From Aestuariivita sp. (GTDB taxonomy: Bacteria > Pseudomonadota > Alphaproteobacteria > Rhodobacterales > Rhodobacteraceae), in contig JAGYKE010000002.1 of the NCBI GenBank assembly GCA_018401465.1, positions 186,001 to 250,000 of the forward strand: a stretch of 64,000 nucleotides of DNA. Reading direction: 5' to 3'. The notes under the pieces are model-generated. The model searched no databases. It saw nothing but the letters and a program-made list of their open reading frames with translations, and was not told where the DNA came from. This document shows, one piece after another, positions 51,319-59,955 of this stretch; position 1 is the first letter of the stretch; each line of letters starts with the position of its first letter. A program made the translations under genes and the position numbers.

Positions 51319-52169
51319 CCGCGCGCAGTCCCGAAGACATCGCCGCGCTGATGGCGCGCGTGGGCCTAGGCGACCGGCCGGTGCGGATCAGCCCGCTCCA
51401 TGGCGGCTATCTGAACGAGGTTCTGCTGGTCGAGACCCCGTCGCGCCGCTTCGTGCTGAAATTCCTGGCCGATGCGACCGAAGGCACGCTGTTCCCCAAC
51501 CTGCCCGAGGCCGAGGCCGAGGCGGCACGCCGGCTTGCGGGGCTGGACGTGGCGCCCGGTCTGATCGGCTACTGGCCCGGGGAACGCGCCATCGCCTGCG
51601 ACTTTGTCGAAGGCGGCACATGGTCGGGCGATGTGGCGGCAGTGGCCTCGCTCCTGATGCGCAAGGAAGCCGCCGATCCCACCGGGTTCCGTCCCGTGCC
51701 CCTGACCCCGCGCGCGATCCTCGCGGAAGGCAAGGCGCTTTTCGCGCGCGCGCCGGGCCTGACGCCGCCGCCCTGCCCTGCCCCAGCCGACCTGCCCCCG
51801 CCTGCGCGCCTGTCACTGATCCACACCGATGTCGGGCCCGCGAACCTGATCGGCGCGGGCGCGGGCCTGCGGCTGATCGACTGGCAATGCCCGGCGGCGG
51901 GGGATGCCTGCGAGGACATCTACAGCTTCCTCTCGCCCGCCTTCCAGATCCTGTCGGGCCGCGCGCCCCTGTCCCCGGGCGACCGCGCGGCCTTCTTCGC
52001 CGCGCTGAACCGGCCCGATCTGCAGGCCCGCCACCGCCTGTTTGAACCCTTCTACGCGTGGCGCTTCGCGGGCTATTGCGCCATGCGCGCCGTCACCCAC
52101 CCAGATGCCGAGATCCGCGCGCGCTACCGCCGCGCGCTGGAGGCCGAAACCATCCTTCTTGCCGGGTAA
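51315..52169 (+). CDS. aminoglycoside phosphotransferase-like small-molecule kinase
   Basis: A 284-residue kinase-like protein. The nucleotide-binding N-lobe contains RFVLKFLA (about 46-53), and the catalytic loop reads LIHTDVGPANLIG with a metal-binding segment LRLIDWQC, the Brenner HxDxxxxN..D pattern of APH/choline-kinase relatives. It starts at TTG 51315, overlapping the dehydrogenase stop. Its neighbours suggest it phosphorylates a catabolic intermediate or sugar-like compound, not an antibiotic. The three genes to 53126 form a tight operon. Confidence 0.82.
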   Translation: MTARSPEDIAALMARVGLGDRPVRISPLHGGYLNEVLLVETPSRRFVLKFLADATEGTLFPNLPEAEAEAARRLAGLDVAPGLIGYWPGERAIACDFVEGGTWSGDVAAVASLLMRKEAADPTGFRPVPLTPRAILAEGKALFARAPGLTPPPCPAPADLPPPARLSLIHTDVGPANLIGAGAGLRLIDWQCPAAGDACEDIYSFLSPAFQILSGRAPLSPGDRAAFFAALNRPDLQARHRLFEPFYAWRFAGYCAMRAVTHPDAEIRARYRRALEAETILLAG

Positions 52170-52172
52170 GCC

Positions 52173-53126
52173 ATGCAGATCGACCTCACCATTCATTCCT
52201 TCAGCCTCTGGCACCACTTCGCCAATGTGCCGGGCTTCGACGCCATCGCCTTCGCCGATCTGGCCAAAGGCCACGGGCTGCAGGGTATCTCGCTTTCGCT
52301 CAACGACGCGAACTACCGCCATCTCGGTGGGCGGGAGACCGCGCGCATGGATGCACTGCGCGATCATCTGGGTGCCAACGGTCTCAGCCTCGAGATCGAC
52401 ACGTCAGGCACCGATCCCGCGCATATGCGCACCCTGCTGGGCGTCGCGGCGCGCATGGGCGCGGATACCTTGCGCACCTATACCCGGCATTCCGGATCGC
52501 CCGAGGACATGCTGGCCGCGACCCGCGCCGATCTGGCCGCCGTGGTCGGGGATGCGGAACGCCTTGGCGTCACCATCGTTCTGGAAAACCACGAGGATTT
52601 CACCGGACCCGAGCTTGCCCGTATCGTCGAAGGCGTCGGTCACCCGCGCCTTAAGGTACTTTACGATTACGGCAATTCCCAGATGGTGCTGGAAGACCCC
52701 GAGGCGGCACTCGACGCCGTCCTCCCGCATGTCCATTCGGTGCATGTGAAGGACCACGTGATGATCCGTGCGGAAGACGCCGGGCGGCTGACGGTCGCGG
52801 GCGTGCCCATGGGCGAAGGCAACCTGCCCATCGCGCGGCTGACGCAGCGGCTGCTCGCGCAGGGTCTGCGGCGGTTCACCTTCGAGAATGTCTGGGCCTA
52901 CAGCGCGCCGATCCGCCCCGGCCGCACACCGCTGGACGGCGTGCGCCTTGGGCAGGGCAGCTTCGCCTATGCCGATCCGCCCTTCGATCCCGGGCGCATC
53001 GTCCTCGACCAGACGCGGCTGAGCGCGGAGGAACTTGTCCGGCTGGAAGCCCGCGCGCTCGGGCGCGGCCTTGACTGGTACAAGGGCGTATTGCGCGATC
53101 TGGGCTGCTCGGGGGGCTGGGCGTGA
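52173..53126 (+). CDS. sugar phosphate isomerase/epimerase-like TIM-barrel protein
   Basis: A 317-residue AP-endonuclease-2/xylose-isomerase-like TIM barrel. Likely metal ligands are the glutamate in VTIVLENHEDF, aspartate and asparagine in VLYDYGNSQ, histidine in HSVHVKDH and glutamate in RFTFENVW. Such proteins isomerise or epimerise sugars, keto acids or inositols. It begins three bases after the kinase gene and ends 18 bases from the convergent gntR stop. It is the last gene of the Ldh-kinase-isomerase operon. Confidence 0.85.
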   Translation: MQIDLTIHSFSLWHHFANVPGFDAIAFADLAKGHGLQGISLSLNDANYRHLGGRETARMDALRDHLGANGLSLEIDTSGTDPAHMRTLLGVAARMGADTLRTYTRHSGSPEDMLAATRADLAAVVGDAERLGVTIVLENHEDFTGPELARIVEGVGHPRLKVLYDYGNSQMVLEDPEAALDAVLPHVHSVHVKDHVMIRAEDAGRLTVAGVPMGEGNLPIARLTQRLLAQGLRRFTFENVWAYSAPIRPGRTPLDGVRLGQGSFAYADPPFDPGRIVLDQTRLSAEELVRLEARALGRGLDWYKGVLRDLGCSGGWA

Positions 53127-53144
53127 TGCGGGCCCGTCCGCTTT

Positions 53145-53798
53145 TCAGATGCTGTCCTTGACCCGGTCCCAGGTATTGGCGATGTGCTGGGCCATCGCCT
53201 GACCCAGCCGCGCGCCGTCCCGCGCCTTCAGCGCCGACACCATCACTTCGTGATCCTCGACCGCTCCGGCCCAGGAATCGGGTCTCTGGTTGCCGATGTA
53301 GCGGATCCGCTTCAGCCGCGCCTGCAGATTGCGCTGCATCTCCTGCAAGGTGTCGTTCTTCGACAGCTCGGTCAGGCGCGAATGGAACTCCTGGTTCAGC
53401 TTGTAATAGGGCATCCGGTCGCGCGCGCGGTACTGGACCAGCATCCGGTTGTGCAGATCTACCAGCGCCTGGATCTCCTCGTCGCTTGCGCGCTCGCAGG
53501 CCAGTTCCCCGGCCAGCTGTTCGAGATGGCCCAGCACCTCGAGCATCGCGAAGACATCCTCGGGCGTCAGCTTGCGCACCACGCTGCCCTTCGAGGGGCG
53601 CACGATCAACAGGCCCTCGGCCGCAAGCGTGCGCAGCGCTTCGCGGAACGGGGTGCGCGACACGCCAAGTTCGTCGATCAGACTGGCCTCGTCGATTCGG
53701 CTGCCCGGTTCGAGAACGCCCTCGATGATCAGGTCACGCACCCGGCTGACCACCTGGTCATGCAGGGAACGGTTGGTGATCGCCAGCGATGTATTCAT
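53145..53798 (-). CDS. GntR-family (FCD) transcriptional regulator
   Basis: A 217-residue repressor-type regulator. The winged helix lies at about residues 10-75 (LHDQVVSRVRDLIIEGVLEPGSRI, DELGVSRTPFREALRTL) and an all-helical FCD ligand domain follows (about 85-210), with metal/ligand histidines in HNRM, HSRL and HEVM/QHIA segments. It is divergent from the TRAP operon and convergent with the Ldh operon, so it probably controls one or both in response to a carboxylate. The TTGTATACAA site in the divergent region is its likely operator. Confidence 0.92.
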   Translation of the reverse strand: MNTSLAITNRSLHDQVVSRVRDLIIEGVLEPGSRIDEASLIDELGVSRTPFREALRTLAAEGLLIVRPSKGSVVRKLTPEDVFAMLEVLGHLEQLAGELACERASDEEIQALVDLHNRMLVQYRARDRMPYYKLNQEFHSRLTELSKNDTLQEMQRNLQARLKRIRYIGNQRPDSWAGAVEDHEVMVSALKARDGARLGQAMAQHIANTWDRVKDSI

Positions 53799-53867
53799 GC
53801 CTAAAGCTCTGTGATGCCTCGATTTCCAAGATACGGCCCCGGCCGCAAATACCCAATACGAAATTTC

Positions 53868-53898
53868 TTGTCATGTTATTTTTTGTTCTTGTATACAA
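53868..53898 (+). promoter_or_regulatory. dctP promoter overlapped by a TTGTATACAA operator
   Basis: TTGTCA (53868-53873) and TATACA (53892-53897) are separated by 18 bases. The 10-bp perfect palindrome TTGTATACAA (53889-53898) covers the -10 element, so binding would block transcription. FCD-type GntR proteins often use such palindromes. Confidence 0.65.
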
Positions 53899-53954
53899 AA
53901 TACACAACGGCAGTCGGTCTGACGTCCGCCGTGATCGGAGGAGAAAACACACCC

Positions 53955-54938
53955 ATGAAACATGTGAAACTCAGCCTGTCGGCTGCACTGCTGGCCTGCA
54001 CCGTTTCGTTCGGGGCGGCACCGGCACAGGCCGATACCGTCATCGTCGCGGTCGGCGCCGCGGCGAACAGCCTGCAGGGCCGCAGCGCAGCCAAGTTCGC
54101 GGAAGACCTTCAGGCAGCGGTGGGTTCGGCCCACGCGATCGAATTCTACGCGGATGGCCAGTTGGGAGACGAGAAGGAGCTGATGCAGAAGCTTCGCCTC
54201 GGGACTGTCCATTTCACGCTGATCTCGTCGATCATGACGAACGTCGCGCCTGAATTCGCGCTGTTCGACATGCCGTTCCTCGTGCAGGACCGCGCACATC
54301 TGAAAGCCATCGACGCCGAGATCGTGCAGGGCGAACTTGCCCCCAAGGCCGAGGCCGCGGGGCTGAAAGTCCTGTCGACCTGGGAGAACGGCTTCCGCCA
54401 GATCACCAACAGCACCCGTCCGATCAACACGCCCGCGGATCTGGCAGGGCTGAAAATCCGCACGCCCTCGTCCGAATGGCGCCTTGCCATGTTCAAGGAA
54501 TGGGGCGCAAACCCGACGCCTATGTCCTTCTCGGAGGTCTTCGTGGCGCTCCAGACCGGCACGATGGACGGCCAGGAAAACCCGCTGACCAACATCACCG
54601 GCGCCAATTTCCAGGAAGTCCAGAAGTACCTGAGCCTGACCGGCCACGTCTATTCGCCGACCTACCTGACAAGCGGCGCCGATACCTGGAGCGCCCTGCC
54701 CGACGACGTGAAGGCCGCGGTGACCCAAGTCGCGGCCGCGGTTCAGGAATGGTCGCTCGCCGAGGGCGAGAAGGCTGACAATGAACTGGTCGACAAGGTC
54801 AAGGCAGCCGGCATGGAAGTGAACGTGGCCGACAAGGCCGCCTTCATCGCCGCTTCGGCCCCGGTCTACGAGGCCTTCTCGGCACAGGTCCCGGGTGGCG
54901 CCGACCTCGTCGCACGCGCGCAGGCACTGGCCAAGTAA
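53955..54938 (+). CDS. TRAP transporter substrate-binding protein, DctP type
   Basis: A 327-residue periplasmic receptor. The signal peptide is at about residues 1-25 (ending APAQA). The DctP fold shows GQLGDEKELMQKLRLGTVHFTLIS, the arginine-containing carboxylate-binding region AGLKIRTPSSEWRL, and the hallmark FSEVFVALQTGTMDGQENPLTNI. The conserved arginine implies an organic acid ligand. ATG 53955 was chosen because it starts the signal peptide; the longer frame is upstream DNA. A hairpin follows before dctQ. Confidence 0.93.
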   Translation: MKHVKLSLSAALLACTVSFGAAPAQADTVIVAVGAAANSLQGRSAAKFAEDLQAAVGSAHAIEFYADGQLGDEKELMQKLRLGTVHFTLISSIMTNVAPEFALFDMPFLVQDRAHLKAIDAEIVQGELAPKAEAAGLKVLSTWENGFRQITNSTRPINTPADLAGLKIRTPSSEWRLAMFKEWGANPTPMSFSEVFVALQTGTMDGQENPLTNITGANFQEVQKYLSLTGHVYSPTYLTSGADTWSALPDDVKAAVTQVAAAVQEWSLAEGEKADNELVDKVKAAGMEVNVADKAAFIAASAPVYEAFSAQVPGGADLVARAQALAK

Positions 54939-54952
54939 GCAGACCACCGCAG

Positions 54953-54978
54953 AGCCCGGGCTTCGTGCCCGGGCTTTC
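54953..54978 (+). terminator. hairpin between dctP and dctQ
   Basis: A 9-bp stem (54953-54961 with 54967-54975) with loop TTCGT is followed by a short T run. As in the ABC operon, it probably limits expression of the membrane subunits relative to the receptor. Confidence 0.6.
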
Positions 54979-54999
54979 ATGCCTGTATCGGGGGACAGC

Positions 55000-55563
55000 A
55001 TGATCACGCTCTTCGAGCGCATTCTTCTGCGCAGCCTCGAGGCCATCTGCCTCATCTTGCTGCTGACGCTGACGGCAGCCGTCATCTATTCGACGACCGC
55101 CCGCTATTTCGGCGCCTCGCCGTCCTGGTATGACGAGATCGCCAGCGTGCTGCTTGCCTGGCTGACCTATTTCGGCGCGACCTACGCGCTCTTCCTGCGC
55201 CAGCACATGAGCTTCGGCGGAATTGTCGCCGCCCTGCCCCGCGGCCCCGCGGTTGCTCTGGCGCTGTTCTCGGAACTCCTCGTCATCGGCTTCTTCGCCA
55301 TCGTCGCCTGGTACGGCAATGCCGTGCTTGCCGTGGCCAAGTGGGACAGCCTGCTCAGCCTGCGCTGGATGACGCTCGACATCGTGCAGTCCATCATCCC
55401 CATCACGGCGGTCCTGATGATCATCGGCACGCTGCTCAGCCTGCCCCGCACCCTGCGCAACGCCGCCGCCGGCATCGATCAGGAACATGCCGAGATCGAA
55501 CAGGCCATCGCCGACGCCGAGCGCGAGAACACGGCTGCCGATCGCGAGGAGTCCAAGACATGA
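55000..55563 (+). CDS. TRAP transporter small permease, DctQ type
   Basis: A 187-residue four-helix membrane protein with the DctQ pattern (ATARYFGASPSWYDEIASVLLAWLTYFGATYAL, LRQHMSFG). It partners the large permease in sodium-driven import. ATG 55000 is preceded by GGGGA. A charged C-terminal tail of about 25 residues extends beyond the usual end. It overlaps dctM as ATGA. Confidence 0.92.
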   Translation: MITLFERILLRSLEAICLILLLTLTAAVIYSTTARYFGASPSWYDEIASVLLAWLTYFGATYALFLRQHMSFGGIVAALPRGPAVALALFSELLVIGFFAIVAWYGNAVLAVAKWDSLLSLRWMTLDIVQSIIPITAVLMIIGTLLSLPRTLRNAAAGIDQEHAEIEQAIADAERENTAADREESKT

Positions 55564-56840
55564 TCCTTCTTCTCACGGCTGGCGCCCTGATCCTTCTGAT
55601 CCTGATCAACGTGCCGATCGCCATCGCCATCGGGATGGTGGCGGTGGGGGGCTTTTTGTCGACCTCGGGCGCGAACAGCCTCTACGACATGGTCATCGCG
55701 CTTTATTCCGGGGCGACCAAGTTCCCGCTGATCGCCATCCCGCTCTTCATCCTGGCGGGCAACCTGATGAACACGTCGGGCATCTCGGTCCGGCTGATCA
55801 ACTTCGTCTCGGCGCTGATCGGTTTCGTCCGCGGGGGTCTCGGGATGGTCAATATCGGGGTGTCGATGGTCTTCGCCGAAATCTCGGGCTCGGCCGTGGC
55901 GGACGTGGCCGCGACCGGCACCGTCCTGATCCCCGAGATGAAGAAGCGCGGCTATTCGCGCACGCTGGCCGCGGCGATCACCTCGTCCTCGGCCTCTCTC
56001 GCCATCATCATTCCGCCCTCGATCCCGATGATCCTTTACGGCGCGATCGCCGAGGTTTCGGTTCTCAAGCTCTTCGTCGCGGGCATCGTGCCGGGCGTTC
56101 TGGGCGGGTTTCTCCTGATGGCGGTCACCTATGTCCTTGCGATCCGCTATGACCTGCCGCGCGGAGACGGCTTTGATCTCTGCCATGTCTGGCGGTCCTT
56201 CAAGAGCGCGTTCTGGGCGCTTCTCATGCCGATCATCATCCTGGGCGGCATCTTCTCGGGTCTCGTGACGGCGACCGAAGGCGCGGGCCTTGCGGTTCTG
56301 GCGGCGCTGGTCATCGGGGTGTTCATCTACCGCGATCTCGATATCCGGCGCCTGCGCAAGGCCATGCTCGAAGGCGTCAGCCAGACCGGCGTCGTCATGC
56401 TGCTGGTCGCCACCTCGGCGGCGCTGGGACTGTTCCTCACTCAGGCGCAGGTGCCTCAGCAACTGGCCGCGCAGATCACGGCGATCACGACGAACCCGTT
56501 GCTCGTGCTGGCGCTGCTGAACCTGCTCTTGCTGGTGCTGGGCATGTTCCTGCATGGCGCGGCGGCGATCATCCTTGTCGTTCCGGTCGTCATGCCTCTG
56601 GTGACCGAAGTGGGGATCGACCCGATCCATTTCGGGATCATGGTGACCCTCAACCTCGCCATCGGGCAACAGACGCCGCCGGTCGCTTCGGTGCTGATCA
56701 CGGCCTGCTCGATCGCCAAGTCGGGAATATGGGAGACCACGCGCACCAATCTTCCCTTCATCGGCGTGCTGGCCTTCATCCTGCTGCTGGTGACCTACGT
56801 GCCATCGGTCTCGCTGGCGCTGACGGAGATCGTCCAATGA
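55560..56840 (+). CDS. TRAP transporter large permease, DctM type
   Basis: A 426-residue membrane protein with about twelve hydrophobic segments, the ion-coupled channel of the TRAP importer. Diagnostic stretches are [46 protein letters not shown] and a C-terminal [11 protein letters not shown]. It starts at ATG 55560 overlapping dctQ, and its stop overlaps the PdxA-family gene as ATGA, tying uptake directly to the catabolic genes. Confidence 0.94.
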   Translation: MILLLTAGALILLILINVPIAIAIGMVAVGGFLSTSGANSLYDMVIALYSGATKFPLIAIPLFILAGNLMNTSGISVRLINFVSALIGFVRGGLGMVNIGVSMVFAEISGSAVADVAATGTVLIPEMKKRGYSRTLAAAITSSSASLAIIIPPSIPMILYGAIAEVSVLKLFVAGIVPGVLGGFLLMAVTYVLAIRYDLPRGDGFDLCHVWRSFKSAFWALLMPIIILGGIFSGLVTATEGAGLAVLAALVIGVFIYRDLDIRRLRKAMLEGVSQTGVVMLLVATSAALGLFLTQAQVPQQLAAQITAITTNPLLVLALLNLLLLVLGMFLHGAAAIILVVPVVMPLVTEVGIDPIHFGIMVTLNLAIGQQTPPVASVLITACSIAKSGIWETTRTNLPFIGVLAFILLLVTYVPSVSLALTEIVQ

Positions 56841-57853
56841 CCTCGACCAAGCCAACAATAGGCATCATCCCCGGCGATCCCTCGGGCATCGGGCCCGAAC
56901 TGATCGCCAAGCTTCTCAACGCCGAAGGCGTCCACGAAGCGGCCGACATCGTGCTGATCGGCGACGGACATGTCTGGGAGCAGGGCGCCGCACAGGCCGG
57001 ACTGCCGCTGGACCTCGTGTCCGTCGCGCAAGACCGGATCGGCGGGTCGCACGGTGTCGTCTGGGTGCCGATGGACACGATCGCCCCCGACGCGGTCGAG
57101 ATCGCCCGGGTGACCGAGGCGGGCGGCAGGTGCAGCCTGCGCTGTCTGGACAAGGCGCTGGATCTCGCGCGCGACGGCGTGATCGACGGGATCCTCTTCG
57201 GCCCCTTCAACAAGGCCGCGCTGACGGCCGCGGGCATGAACGCGGAAGACGAGCATCGCTACATCGCCCAGTATCTCGGGTTCGGGGGACATCATGGCGA
57301 ACTGAACGTGCTGGACGAGATGATGACGACCCGCGTCACCAGCCATATCGGCCTGCGCGAGGTGGCCGGGAACATCACCGCCGAGGGCGTGTCGAAGGCC
57401 ATCGGACTGGCCGAAGACACGCTGAAGCAGGCGGGCAAGGCCCGGCCCCGGATCGCGGTCGCGGCATTGAACCCCCATGCGGGCGACAACGGCAAGTTCG
57501 GCCGCGAGGAGATCGACATCCTCGAACCCGTGATCCGCGCGGCGCAGGACCGCCAGAAGGACGTCACCGGCCCCTGGCCTTCGGACACCGTCTTCCTCAA
57601 GGCGATCCGGGGCGAAGTCGACGCGGTGGTGACCATGTATCACGACCAGGGCCAGATCGCGATCAAGCTGCTGGGCTTCGAGCGTGGCGTGACCGTCGCG
57701 GGCGGTCTTCCGATCCCGATCACCACCCCGGCGCATGGCACCGCCTTCGACATTGCCGGCCAGAACAGGGCGAACCTTGGCGCCACCCGCGCGGCCTTCG
57801 ACCTGCTTGTCCGGATGGCAACCACCCACCGCGCAAACCGCGCAGCAGCCTGA
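56837..57853 (+). CDS. PdxA-family dehydrogenase (PdxA2-like)
   Basis: A 338-residue NAD-dependent, metal-requiring oxidative decarboxylase of the PdxA family. It shows [14 protein letters not shown] near residues 12-25, the metal histidines in [23 protein letters not shown] and [11 protein letters not shown]. Housekeeping PdxA makes a vitamin B6 precursor. The PdxA2 branch in sugar-acid operons acts on 4-phosphotetronates after a DUF1537 kinase. The operon context favours the catabolic branch, but no DUF1537 kinase is present, so the substrate may differ or the APH-like kinase at 51315 may serve. Confidence 0.87.
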   Translation: MTSTKPTIGIIPGDPSGIGPELIAKLLNAEGVHEAADIVLIGDGHVWEQGAAQAGLPLDLVSVAQDRIGGSHGVVWVPMDTIAPDAVEIARVTEAGGRCSLRCLDKALDLARDGVIDGILFGPFNKAALTAAGMNAEDEHRYIAQYLGFGGHHGELNVLDEMMTTRVTSHIGLREVAGNITAEGVSKAIGLAEDTLKQAGKARPRIAVAALNPHAGDNGKFGREEIDILEPVIRAAQDRQKDVTGPWPSDTVFLKAIRGEVDAVVTMYHDQGQIAIKLLGFERGVTVAGGLPIPITTPAHGTAFDIAGQNRANLGATRAAFDLLVRMATTHRANRAAA

Positions 57854-57870
57854 ACAACGGAAAGACACCG

Positions 57871-59046
57871 ATGACCAAGATCAAGTCCCTCCGCACCCGC
57901 GTCTGGAACTGGACCGGACCGACCGTGCCCCCCGCCGGGAATTTCTGCACCAACGCGTCGGACGCGCTCTGGATGAAGGGCGACGCGATGGCCTCGTTCC
58001 GGTTCCATCAATGGCTGACCTGCGAGGTGGAGACGGATGACGGCACCATCGGCATCGGCAACGCAGCCCTGGCGCCGACCGTCGTCAAGAAGGCGATCGA
58101 CGACTGGTATGCGCCGCTGGTGATCGGCGAAGACCCCTTCGATTACGCCTATATCTGGGAAAAGATGTACCGCCGCAGCCACGCCTGGGGCCGCAAGGGC
58201 ATCGGCATGACCGCGATTTCGGCCATCGACATCGCGATCTGGGACCTGATGGGCAAGCTGGCGGGCAAGCCGGTGTTCAAGCTTCTGGGCGGGCGCACCA
58301 AAGAGAAGATCCCGGTCTATTACTCCAAGCTCTATTCCGGCCCCATCGACGCCATGCAGAAGGAAGCGGCCGCGGCCAAGGCGGAAGGCTACACCGGCTA
58401 CAAGATGCGCTTCGGCTGGGGGCCGAAAGACGGCCCCGCGGGGATGCGCGAGAACCTCAAGCGCGTCGAGGCGGTGCGCGAGGTGATCGGCTGGGACGCC
58501 GACCTGATGCTGGAATGCTACATGGGCTGGAACCTCGACTACACCAAGCGGATGCTGCCCAAGCTTGCCAAGTACGAGCCGCGCTGGCTGGAAGAGCCGG
58601 TGATCGCCGACGACGTCGAGGGCTATCGCGAGTTGAACGCGATGAACATCATCCCGATCTCGGGCGGCGAGCATGAGTTTTCGGTCATCGGCTGCAAGGA
58701 CCTGATCGAGAAGAAGGCGGTGTCCGTCCTGCAATACGACACCAACCGCGTGGGCGGCATCACCGCGGCGCAGAAGATCAACGCCATCGCCGAGGCCTTC
58801 CAGCTGCCGGTGATCCCCCATGCCGGTCAGATGCACAATTACCACCTGACCATGGCCAACACGAACTGCATGATCGCGGAATACTTCCCCGTCTTCGATG
58901 TCGAGGTCGGCAACGAATTGTTCTACTACATCTTCGAAGGCGACCCCGAAGCGAAGGACGGCTTCCTGCAGCTGGATAATAATCTGCCGGGGCTCGGCAT
59001 CTCGATCAGCGACAAGCATCTGAAGCATTTCGAGATCGTCGAATGA
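57871..59046 (+). CDS. enolase-superfamily sugar-acid dehydratase (rhamnonate/lyxonate dehydratase-like)
   Basis: A 391-residue mandelate racemase/muconate lactonising-type enzyme. Metal ligands appear to be Glu215 (LMLECYMGW), Glu241 (WLEEPV) and Glu267 (SGGEHEFS), with His268 beside the last and a probable catalytic His317 in [10 protein letters not shown] plus Asp290 in QYDTNRVGG. The GEH pattern and HAG segment resemble the L-rhamnonate dehydratase group, although the first ligand is Glu where E. coli RhmD has Asp. It should remove water from an aldonic acid to give a 2-keto-3-deoxy acid, the substrate for the next gene product. Confidence 0.87.
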   Translation: MTKIKSLRTRVWNWTGPTVPPAGNFCTNASDALWMKGDAMASFRFHQWLTCEVETDDGTIGIGNAALAPTVVKKAIDDWYAPLVIGEDPFDYAYIWEKMYRRSHAWGRKGIGMTAISAIDIAIWDLMGKLAGKPVFKLLGGRTKEKIPVYYSKLYSGPIDAMQKEAAAAKAEGYTGYKMRFGWGPKDGPAGMRENLKRVEAVREVIGWDADLMLECYMGWNLDYTKRMLPKLAKYEPRWLEEPVIADDVEGYRELNAMNIIPISGGEHEFSVIGCKDLIEKKAVSVLQYDTNRVGGITAAQKINAIAEAFQLPVIPHAGQMHNYHLTMANTNCMIAEYFPVFDVEVGNELFYYIFEGDPEAKDGFLQLDNNLPGLGISISDKHLKHFEIVE

Positions 59047-59951
59047 CCTGGTCCGGCATCTGGCCCGTCGCGCCGACGCCCTTCCACGCGGACGGCACGC
59101 TTGACCTTGACGGGATGAAGCGCGTTCTCGACTGCCTGATCGATCAGGGCGCGGACGGCGTCTGCGTGCTGGCCAATTTCTCGGAACAGTTCCTGCTGTC
59201 GGATGCGGAGCGTGAGACGCTGACGCGGCTCAGCCTCGAACACGTGGCGGGGCGCGTTCCGGTGATCGTCACGATCAGCCATTTCGCCACGCAGATCGCG
59301 GTGGAACGCGCGCGCTTCGCCAAGTCGCTGGGCGCGGATATCGTGATGATGATGCCGCCCTATCACGGCGCGCTTCTGAAGGGCACGCCCGACCAGACGT
59401 TCGAGCAGTTCGCCGCCGTGGGCGAGGTGAGCATCCCGATCATGGTGCAGGACGCGCCCTTGTCGGGCGTCGATCTGCCGGTGCCGCTTCTGGTGCGCAT
59501 GGCGCGCGAGATCGAGATGGTGAAACTGTTCAAGATCGAATGCCCGCAGGCCGCGAACAAGCTGCGCGCCCTGATCGCCGAAGGCGGCGCGGCGATCGAG
59601 GCGCCCTTCGACGGCGAGGAAGGCATCACGCTTCTGGCCGATCTCGACGCGGGTGCGACGGGGTCGATGACCAGCGGCATGATCGTCGACCAGATCAAGC
59701 CGGTGATCGAAAAGCACCACGCCGGCGACATCGCGGGCGCGACCGAGGCCTATGGCCGCGTCGCCATGGCGATCAACCACGAGAACCGGCAATGCGGCTG
59801 GCGCTCGACCAAGGCGGCGATGGTGGAAGGTGGCGTGATCGGTTCGGAATATTGCCGCCATCCCATCGCGCCGTTGCATCCCGCGATCCGGTCGAGGCTG
59901 ATCGACCTGCTGCGGCCGCTGGATCCGGTCGTGCTGAACTGGGGGAAATGA
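59043..59951 (+). CDS. DapA-family aldolase/dehydratase
   Basis: A 302-residue Schiff-base TIM barrel of the dihydrodipicolinate synthase superfamily. The lysine is Lys164 in KLFKIECPQ. The usual YNVP tyrosine motif is replaced by MVQDAP, as I recall for L-2-keto-3-deoxyarabonate dehydratase. Placed between a sugar-acid dehydratase and a semialdehyde dehydrogenase, it most likely turns a 2-keto-3-deoxypentonate into alpha-ketoglutarate semialdehyde. An aldolase activity is the alternative. It overlaps the dehydratase gene as ATGA. Confidence 0.86.
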   Translation: MTWSGIWPVAPTPFHADGTLDLDGMKRVLDCLIDQGADGVCVLANFSEQFLLSDAERETLTRLSLEHVAGRVPVIVTISHFATQIAVERARFAKSLGADIVMMMPPYHGALLKGTPDQTFEQFAAVGEVSIPIMVQDAPLSGVDLPVPLLVRMAREIEMVKLFKIECPQAANKLRALIAEGGAAIEAPFDGEEGITLLADLDAGATGSMTSGMIVDQIKPVIEKHHAGDIAGATEAYGRVAMAINHENRQCGWRSTKAAMVEGGVIGSEYCRHPIAPLHPAIRSRLIDLLRPLDPVVLNWGK

Positions 59952-59955
59952 GTGG

